A DNA stretch of 64,000 bases from Crotalaria pallida (Eukaryota > Streptophyta > Magnoliopsida > Fabales > Fabaceae). The stretch is from NCBI GenBank assembly GCA_037953625.1, contig CM075652.1:19364501-19428500 (forward strand), read 5' to 3'. This document shows positions 57,418 to 64,000 of this stretch, in pieces. The notes under the pieces were generated by a model, which had not been told where the DNA came from, did not search any database, and was given only the letters and a program-made list of their open reading frames with translations. How positions within the stretch are numbered: position 1 is the stretch's first letter; every line of letters starts with the position of its first letter. Both the position numbers and the translations under genes were made by a program.

Positions 57418-60400
57418 TTTCCCTCGGCCTATGGAGTGTGGACTCACATCTCCTGTGCTTACTCACCAAGCGAGTAACTTTTAGTTAATAGCAGTTTATT
57501 CTAGTATCTATTTGTGTATTGCTAAAGTCATAATAGAAATGGTTGTGCATTTGCATTTCCTTAAATTTTTGCATTTGACTCATTGCACCAATTAACATTT
57601 TGTAAGTGCTAATGATGATGTGTGCATTTGCTGGACTTGACTGAGTTATATTTTGATTGAAATATTTGGTCCTAGACTAGTGTTAGAGTTGAGGCATGAT
57701 AAGGGCTTAGCTTGATTCCGATTTTGAGCACATGCGTAATAATTTCTTGCTTGGATGCATTCGGCCATTTAATGAACAAATAGGATAGGAGTTTGTTTAA
57801 TGAAAATGAAATTATGTTGTGATTATTATGATGCATGCTAAGTGTTTGTTTTGACTTGATAGGTGTCTAAATGCTTAGTGTTTGACTTGATGTGTTGGTT
57901 TTAATAAATTGATTTGAGATTTACCAAGCAAAACCCGAAATCTTGTGAGAATGAATGTTCCATATTTAGAAATGGACGAATGACGAGATTAAAGAAATGA
58001 AATACCCCAACGGGCTCGAGCACTAAGTTGCTACCCCACCGGGAGAAATTAATCTTTAGTCTTGAACCAAGTGAGCCACTTCTAAATGTGACAACAAAAC
58101 TCAAGACTTTGGTATTTTTGAACTTGTCATGAAGTCTGGGAACTAAGAGTCGCCTAATCAAAAACTTAGGTGACATGAGAATAATTGTATCACTAATGTA
58201 TGTATATTTGAGACTGATCACCTCAAATATAAATACCTATTGGTAGATAAAATCATTCGACCTTTAAGTTCCGGAAAATTATTTTGGAAGTTTTGTGAAA
58301 GTCTAAGGGAAATTGGGGTTTTTCATATAAAGTTAAATTCATTTTCGGGCTCAGGATGCTCAAAATGTCATGGAAAATTTTATGTGAGCATCCCAAGTTC
58401 GAATCCATGTCGTGTGTAAAAGTTCAAGTTGTTTGGAGCAAGTAAGTATTTTAAACAAATGCTTTTTCACAATCAGACCCGACAATTCCGGTGTCTCCGA
58501 CACTGCGAATGCAAGGGAAAAATCGAGTCTAACGTGCTCCGATTGGTCTGAAAATTTTATACAACCTTTGGCTAAGTATATCTAATGTCCCTGTAATTTA
58601 GGTTCAGCCCCCAATGTTACGGTGTTTTTGACAAAGTGGTCACACGGTTAAAACTGAACCTAACGAACTCCGATCGACCTGAAAATTTACCACGTTGTTC
58701 TTTTATATGTAGGGACACTACCTGTAAATCATCATAGTGTTGAGAATTGAATTGGTATTTTTCAAAAGTGCATCTTTATTTCAGCCATGTAATTTTTCAT
58801 GTTTTCGGGCTTTCGGGCAAATAATGGAAATCATACCTCCCGAACTCATTTTGAACTAATTTTCGAATATGTTTCCTCTGAATACCTGCATGTGAAGTAC
58901 GCCAAATTTCAAATAAAAATGAATTGATATGATATGATTTCGTTATATGTCTTGAATGTGCTATGTGTATGCTAGTTTGGTTGTTTAGTAATAGCAAATC
59001 CTATGCTTAGATAATTGTTCTTTTCAGCCGAACAGGTTTTTATGAATCTTCATACGTGATCCTTTCCTCCGATGAGGGTCTCGTTGAATGGTTCATTTTG
59101 TTTACTTAAAGAAAGTCAAGTCTTCATAAAGCATATTATATGATTTACTAAAGTCTAATTTATACACATGATTTTCTTTTTCCAAAACACTCGTTTATGT
59201 TTTTGCTTTGACGAAGTGTTAGATATTGGATTTTATTGAATATAATTTTATTCGATTATGGACTTCAAAGATTTGTTACTTTTACATTCCTTAATTTACT
59301 ACCTTACCTCCAATCCACTTGAAAGAATATGTTTGATAAGATGATAATTAGCTTTATTTGTCAAAGATTTATCTCTTACACTTCTACATAGTTAGCTCTT
59401 CTTGCTTTTGGAATTCCTTTTTGACTTAGTCTCTAAAATCTTAATCTCGTGGATTTTTGTTTTAGAGTTTATGTAAAATACAAGCTAGATTTGTTGACTT
59501 TTAGTTTAAATGAATTTGTTTCCTGATTTTGCATGACTGCATGCACATGTATTTGAAAATGATGAATCTTGGATTTTGAGCCATTGGTTTCGTCTTTTTG
59601 AACGAAAATTGTTAAATGAGTTTCAACCAATAGCATTTCTTGCTTAACATATTTCTCATGAATTTTTATATTAGTATTGGCCAATGGCAACCTATTATGT
59701 TACTTAGTTTTTAGTTTATTACAAGAAGTTTTCCAAAATTGTTATGTAAGGGAAAATGTTTTTGAACGTTAGCTTAATGAATTTTTAATTCTTTTAAGGT
59801 TTCAGTTTTCTCCTTGTATTTAAACTGACATTCATTTAAGAAAATGACACTCTATAGGTTGAGTCATAAGTACTAATTCCTATTTTTTTTTGGGATCTTA
59901 AATCTTGCATAGATTTTATTTCATGTTCTATTTCTAAAAAAAAAAATGCCACTCTGTTGAATGTGTAAGTGAATTGTGTTTTTCTTACAAAAATAGTTCT
60001 CAATAAGATATTCAGATATTGTATCATTTTAGGTGCTGAACTTGTTATCCGAATTTAAACCATATGCTTAATACTGATATTGTTTAGACCAATTGGGTTT
60101 TTAAAGGTCCTATTTTGCTTTATATTCCATATTGCCTCTTTGAGATTTGAATTCGTTTTACATTTATGACAGAGTCAAAATATCCTTTCAATAGCTATCA
60201 CCTGTTAAATGTTAAAATTATTTTTCAGTTTTGAGAATTGAGATGATTTTGTTTGGAACTGACTTAACTGTAGTTACTATTTTGTACACCAAGCGATGAT
60301 TTCTCTATTTGGCATTGTTACGAAAAAAAAGATTTCCTCTTTGATTGAATTTGAGAACATTTTTGCTTAGCCAGTTATTGAAATTCTTTTGCTACAGTTA

Positions 60401-60577
60401 CATTGTATTACCACTATGGTTTTATTTCTCTTGTTAAATAAAATGATTTATGGAGACTCTTGTGCTATTTGTAGTGTTGGTTTTAATTGTGTTTATCTAC
60501 GTTGATTGGAATGATGATTAAAATTCTCAAATCCTAACCTTATGGTTTTCACTAATCATATTTTGAGGACGAAATTT
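57418..60577 (+). other. X internal region, non-coding
   Basis: 3.2 kb with no gag or pol motif in any frame; the ORFs at 57901-58221, 58797-58997, 59469-59690 and 59836-60027 are short and antisense. A pair of diverged direct repeats of about 135 bp lies at about 58500-58770 (shared core TAACG(T/A)(G/A)CTCCGAT, then CTGAAAATTT). It ends with GAGGACGAAATTTC, which resembles the last pol codons of Tekay-like elements. Confidence 0.75.
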
Positions 60578-60594
60578 CTTTTTGGGGGAAGGAT
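60578..60594 (+). other. X polypurine tract
   Basis: GGGGGAAGGAT directly precedes the 3' LTR start TGTAACATCCC. Confidence 0.85.
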
Positions 60595-63500
60595 TGTAAC
60601 ATCCCTAATTTTATTCCCTAATATAATTATAAGTTTTATCAAATTAAATAATTGATTCTTGAAATCAAATTATTTGAGTGTTGGGTATTCTCATAAAAAT
60701 ATATTATGTTAATTGTGAAAGTATATTTAATTATATATTTTTAAAGTAGATTCATTTAAAGAAATTACCTTATCTGAAAAATGTATTTGTTATGCTTTAC
60801 TTTGCTTTTGATATATTATATACCATTTTATTTCTAATGCTCCTAAACTTCTAACTTTATACTTTCTTATGTGTATTTAATATATAATAAAATTTTATTG
60901 AAGGTATTTACTAGAATTGAAAAGAAATAAAAGTGTCTTAGTGTTTATTTTAAATAAATAAAAATTATAAAGTATGTATATGTGTAATTGTTGTAAAAAA
61001 AAATGTATGTGTGTGCTGTGAAGAAAAGGAACCCTAAGACACCCCTCCATTTGCTTCAGCCGGCCCTAATTTGTGAGCAGCCGCCCCATCCTCCTCCTCC
61101 CCCTTTGTCTCTTTCGTTCCTCCCTCCTTCGTGTTCTCTCTCCACTAGCCACCGATCACCCCATTGCTCTCAGCCTCCCTCGCGACGTCCTTCTTCTCCG
61201 GCCGCCGCTCTCGTGTTTCCTCTCTCTTTCCCGTCGATCTCTCTATTTGTTGGGTCTGTGAATCGCGACTTCCTCCTTCACCGTGACCAGATGCTCGCGC
61301 CGCCGCCAGCCAGGGGAGTCGCGAATCGCGACTCGCCTCCCTCAATTCTCGGAACCGGCGCTTCTCGCTACTGCAGCCGCTGCCGTTCGTCGCTGCGGTC
61401 TCCTTCACAAACAGAACCACCATGATCAGAAGCCTGTGTTGCCTCCTCTTCCTCTTTGGTTCGTTGCCGGTGTTGTGACCACCGCCCCCCTATTAGTCGC
61501 TGCTGCTGCCGCCATTGGTCCTTGCATTGCCGTTTGTCACCGCCGCCACCGGAGCTGTTGGGGTGCGTTAAAGGAGTTGCTGGCCCTAACTGCATTCACC
61601 GACATCACCGGGATCGAAGTTCTCAGCGTGATTCATTGTTGGTTGTGAACCGACGCCGGTACCGCTGTGCCCGTGACCATTGAAGGAGCTAGGACCCAAC
61701 CATCCCCGTTATCGGTGTTGCTTCGAATATCGGATTTGAGGGTAAACCCCTAATACTTTTCTAATTGTTCTATGTTATGTTTTAATTTTAATATTAATAT
61801 TAATACTAATTTTAATGATATTGGTAATAATTATTTAGTGTTAAATTGTTTTAGAAAGTTAGTATTTTGGAACCTTATTATTATTATTATTTTGGAAAAT
61901 GAATGATATTGTGATTTAATGTCGGTTTTTAATTAGATTATTATTTGATATTTTAATTAGTTACTCTGATTTGGGAATAACTAAATGTTTTCGAAACTAA
62001 CTTGTCTCGATTTTCAAGTTAAAGTCCCTTTTTCGTAAAACGCATGTTATTGATTATCATTTAATTTGTATGACCAGTTAGACGACGAAGGAGCTTTAGG
62101 ATCAGCGCAAGCGATAGCACTGAACCGCGCTAGGTTTGGGCAGCACTATATGAAAGGAAACGGGTCTATCGAAACGCAAGGTAAGGGGTGTTTTACCTTG
62201 CTTTAGAGAGTACTTTCTAGTTAGTTATAATACCTGCGAAGAATATATGGGTATGTTTGTTAACGAATCTTAGGGTAATTAATCGAGACTAAAAGTAAAG
62301 GATAAAAATAAACAAAAGAAAATCTAACTGGATAGTGTGATTTGAAATATGTGTTTTATGTGCAAAAATGTGCTTGGATTGTAATTAAGTTGATTGTAGA
62401 TGATGATGATATGTTGAATAATAAATAAAGATATTGAATAAAGGTAAAAGGGGAATTTGAATTATATGCTTATGCTTGGTATTTAGAATGGATAATATAG
62501 ACCTAAGTGTAAATCATGAACTTAAAAGAAAAGGGATTTGAATTGATGTGTAATTTAATGGGCGTGCTAAGTGTTAGTTATTAATGTGTAGACCTAACTG
62601 ATAAAATGCGAATTCTTGAAGTGTACTTATGCACGAATGATAATTGAGATATATGTGTGGAGTACAATTGGTAATTAATGGATACAACAATTAAAGAGTA
62701 AAAGTATAAACCAAGGAAGATGATTTAAATATGAAATGAGTATGTTCGGTGCTAGACGTGCATGATTGCTTATTTACTAGTGTGTGTTGTGGAAATGTGT
62801 GAAAATGAATACATGTATATATATGGAATAGAAAGAGAATAAGGGCGATGCGGTTAAGCCGTAACCCAGAGGTAAAGAACTAAGGGCGATGCGGTTAAGC
62901 CGTAACCCAGAGAAAAAGAAAACGGGCGATGCGGTTAAGCCGTAACCCAGAGAAAAAGAAAAAGGGCGATGCGGTTAAGCCGTAACCCAGAGAAAAAGAA
63001 AAAAGGGCGATGCGGTTAAGCCGTAATCCAGAGAATAGGAAAAAGGGCGATGCGGTTAAGCCGTAACCCAGAGAAAAAGAATACGGGCGATGCAGTTTAG
63101 CTGTAACCCAGAGGAAAAAGAGAAAAGAAAAGTGAAAGCAAGAAAATAACAAAAATGAATGAAAAGAAAGAAAAGAGTAAAGAAAAGAGAAATGTATTAG
63201 ATTTGAAAAAGAATGTATATTAAGAAAAGTGATCAGAATGATGGACGAAAAAAAAGATTATAGATGTGTATGAATTTGAATTGTTTGAGTTTGCTATGTT
63301 CTGAACTACGTGAAATGTTTGTGTTTCACTTTGTAGGTTATTATGTCTAATTAGAAGCTATTCTCTACTTCATGTGTAAAGCTCACCCTTGCAACCATTT
63401 TTACAGGTTCAAAGTTTGAGCAGACACAGTTTCCGGCTGAGCAAGGGTACACTCCACAACGTGGAGTGTAATTTAGTTAAGAGGGAATTATATTCTTTTT

Positions 63501-63778
63501 ATTATAATTAATTTAATTTGGTGTTGAAACAATTCGTTGTAAGCCCTGAGTTTTGTTTTACTTTCTTAGCAGGACATGAAAATCAAATTAGTATATTTAT
63601 AAATATTTTCTGATCTGTACTGGTTTGACTGGTGTATAAAATGTAATTTTTGGAAAATCCGAAAAACAGAGGAAACTCTGCCGGATTTTCATCAAGATTT
63701 AAAAAGAAATTTTCAAGTCCAAATTAAAAATCAACTTGATTAATTGTAATTAAGCTATATAAATGTTAGGGTGTTATA
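60595..63778 (+). repeat. X 3' LTR (3184 bp)
   Basis: It is collinear with the two-part 5' LTR, with scattered substitutions and small indels. It ends GTGTTATA, a C-to-T change from the usual TTACA, followed by TSD GTGCC. It holds the uninterrupted GC-rich leader (61022-61740) with an open but low-complexity Pro/Ser/Arg-rich frame at 61003-61425. Similar splice-like signals occur (donor at 61742). Confidence 0.93.
62843..63113 (+). repeat. Seven tandem 38-41-bp units in the X 3' LTR
   Basis: The same unit as at 56425-56738 but one copy fewer, so the array has changed length since insertion. Confidence 0.93.
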
Positions 63779-64000
63779 GTGCCTATAAGTTTAACTACTT
63801 TATTTGATTTAGAAATTGTTGATCAAAGTGTTTATTTAATTGTTTTCAAGATATTTAGATTGTCTATGGATTTAAATTGGTTTTGGAGAATGGAAAATGA
63901 ATTTGAGACTTAGAATATGATGCTGTCCAGAGTTTTTCTAAATGGTATTCCTTATTTAAAAATGTTTTCAAAATGATTTGAAGTTGAGTTTTGATGGGTA

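Larger units (their letters stand above)
31123..63778 (+). mobile_element. X: non-autonomous large retrotransposon derivative (LARD-like), interrupted by Y
   Basis: The TSD GTGCC is at 31118-31122 and 63779-63783. The 5' LTR consists of 31123-31831 plus 54869-57400, the internal region is 57401-60594, and the 3' LTR is 60595-63778 (3184 bp). The LTRs start TGTAACATCCCTAATTTT and end GGGTGTTACA or GGGTGTTATA. A Met-type primer site follows the 5' LTR and a purine tract precedes the 3' LTR, but the 3.2-kb internal region has no gag or pol. Long LTRs plus a non-coding internal region match the LARD class. The sequence GAGGACGAAATTTCTTTTTGGGGG before the 3' LTR resembles the pol-end and purine-tract region of Tekay/Del chromoviruses, suggesting derivation from and mobilisation by that lineage (inference). 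Confidence 0.9.
18057..64000 (+). mobile_element. Z-type LTR, plus orientation, interrupted and running off the right edge
   Basis: It starts TGTGACATCCCG after AACAA (18052-18056), the presumed TSD, whose partner lies outside the window. Its visible pieces are 18057-18248, 27605-31122 and 63779-64000, about 3.9 kb in total. The copia at 18249-27604 and the X element at 31123-63778 are inserted in it, and both insertions are proved by TSDs. It shares with the other Z LTRs an ACCGTGAG leader block, a long AT-rich stretch and repeated GCTGTCC motifs (for example near 31047 and 63914). Whether it is a solo LTR or part of a longer element cannot be seen here. Confidence 0.7.

Noticed and set aside
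57418..60577. Hidden gag or pol remnants in the X interior
   Set aside because: No protease, RT, RNase H, integrase or CCHC motif in any frame; the short ORFs present are antisense and unrelated.
61003..61425. 140-codon Pro/Ser/Arg-rich ORF in the X LTR leader
   Set aside because: GC-rich low-complexity leader. The other LTR copy has a different N-terminal frame and is split by the Y insertion. No domain.

Overview
This window is repeat-rich, AT-rich plant nuclear DNA (an angiosperm, more likely a eudicot). The evidence is SIRE-type copia, Athila-type and chromovirus-type gypsy elements, LTRs several kb long, plant-type tRNA primer sites and a CACTA DNA transposon. I find no intact host gene. 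Nearly every base can be assigned to a transposable element, and most borders are fixed by target-site duplications (TSDs) read directly from the sequence.

Left third (1-18056). The background is a minus-oriented, very long LTR ('Z-type') of which only pieces remain. A CACTA transposon (16-15627, TSD ATT) sits in it and carries multi-exon fragments of a captured host gene on the minus strand. This CACTA was split by a minus-strand solo LTR of about 6 kb (595-12769, TSD GGAAT). That LTR was in turn split by a plus-strand solo LTR of the same family (1667-7871, TSD CCCCA). A solo Athila-like LTR (16707-17985, TSD AAACA) follows.

Middle (18057-31122). Another Z-type LTR begins at 18057 and runs past the right edge of the window. 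It contains a full-length SIRE/Maximus-like copia element (18249-27604, TSD TAATT). The LTRs, primer site, gag and pol of this copia are recognisable, but it carries two in-frame stops and a frameshift.

Right half (31123-63778). A non-coding, large-LTR derivative ('X', TSD GTGCC) has 3.2-kb LTRs, a 3.2-kb empty internal region, a Met-type primer site and a purine tract. Its 5' LTR was split by a minus-strand Tekay/Del-like chromovirus ('Y', 31832-54863, TSD GCCGC). The 3' LTR and pol end of Y were replaced by a minus-strand Athila array (33087-47164), which keeps two LTRs, one internally deleted gag-pol unit and a truncated second unit. One Athila LTR hosts a very young gag-only copia derivative (41003-44831, TSD TCGGT) with an intact 596-residue Gag and 583-bp LTRs that differ at one position.

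The nesting is therefore six deep: Z-type background, Z LTR, X, Y, Athila, gag-only copia. Two elements (X and the gag-only copia) lack their own polymerase and must have been copied in trans; the window also holds decayed relatives of their plausible helpers. Lineage names come from motif recognition alone and were not checked against a database.
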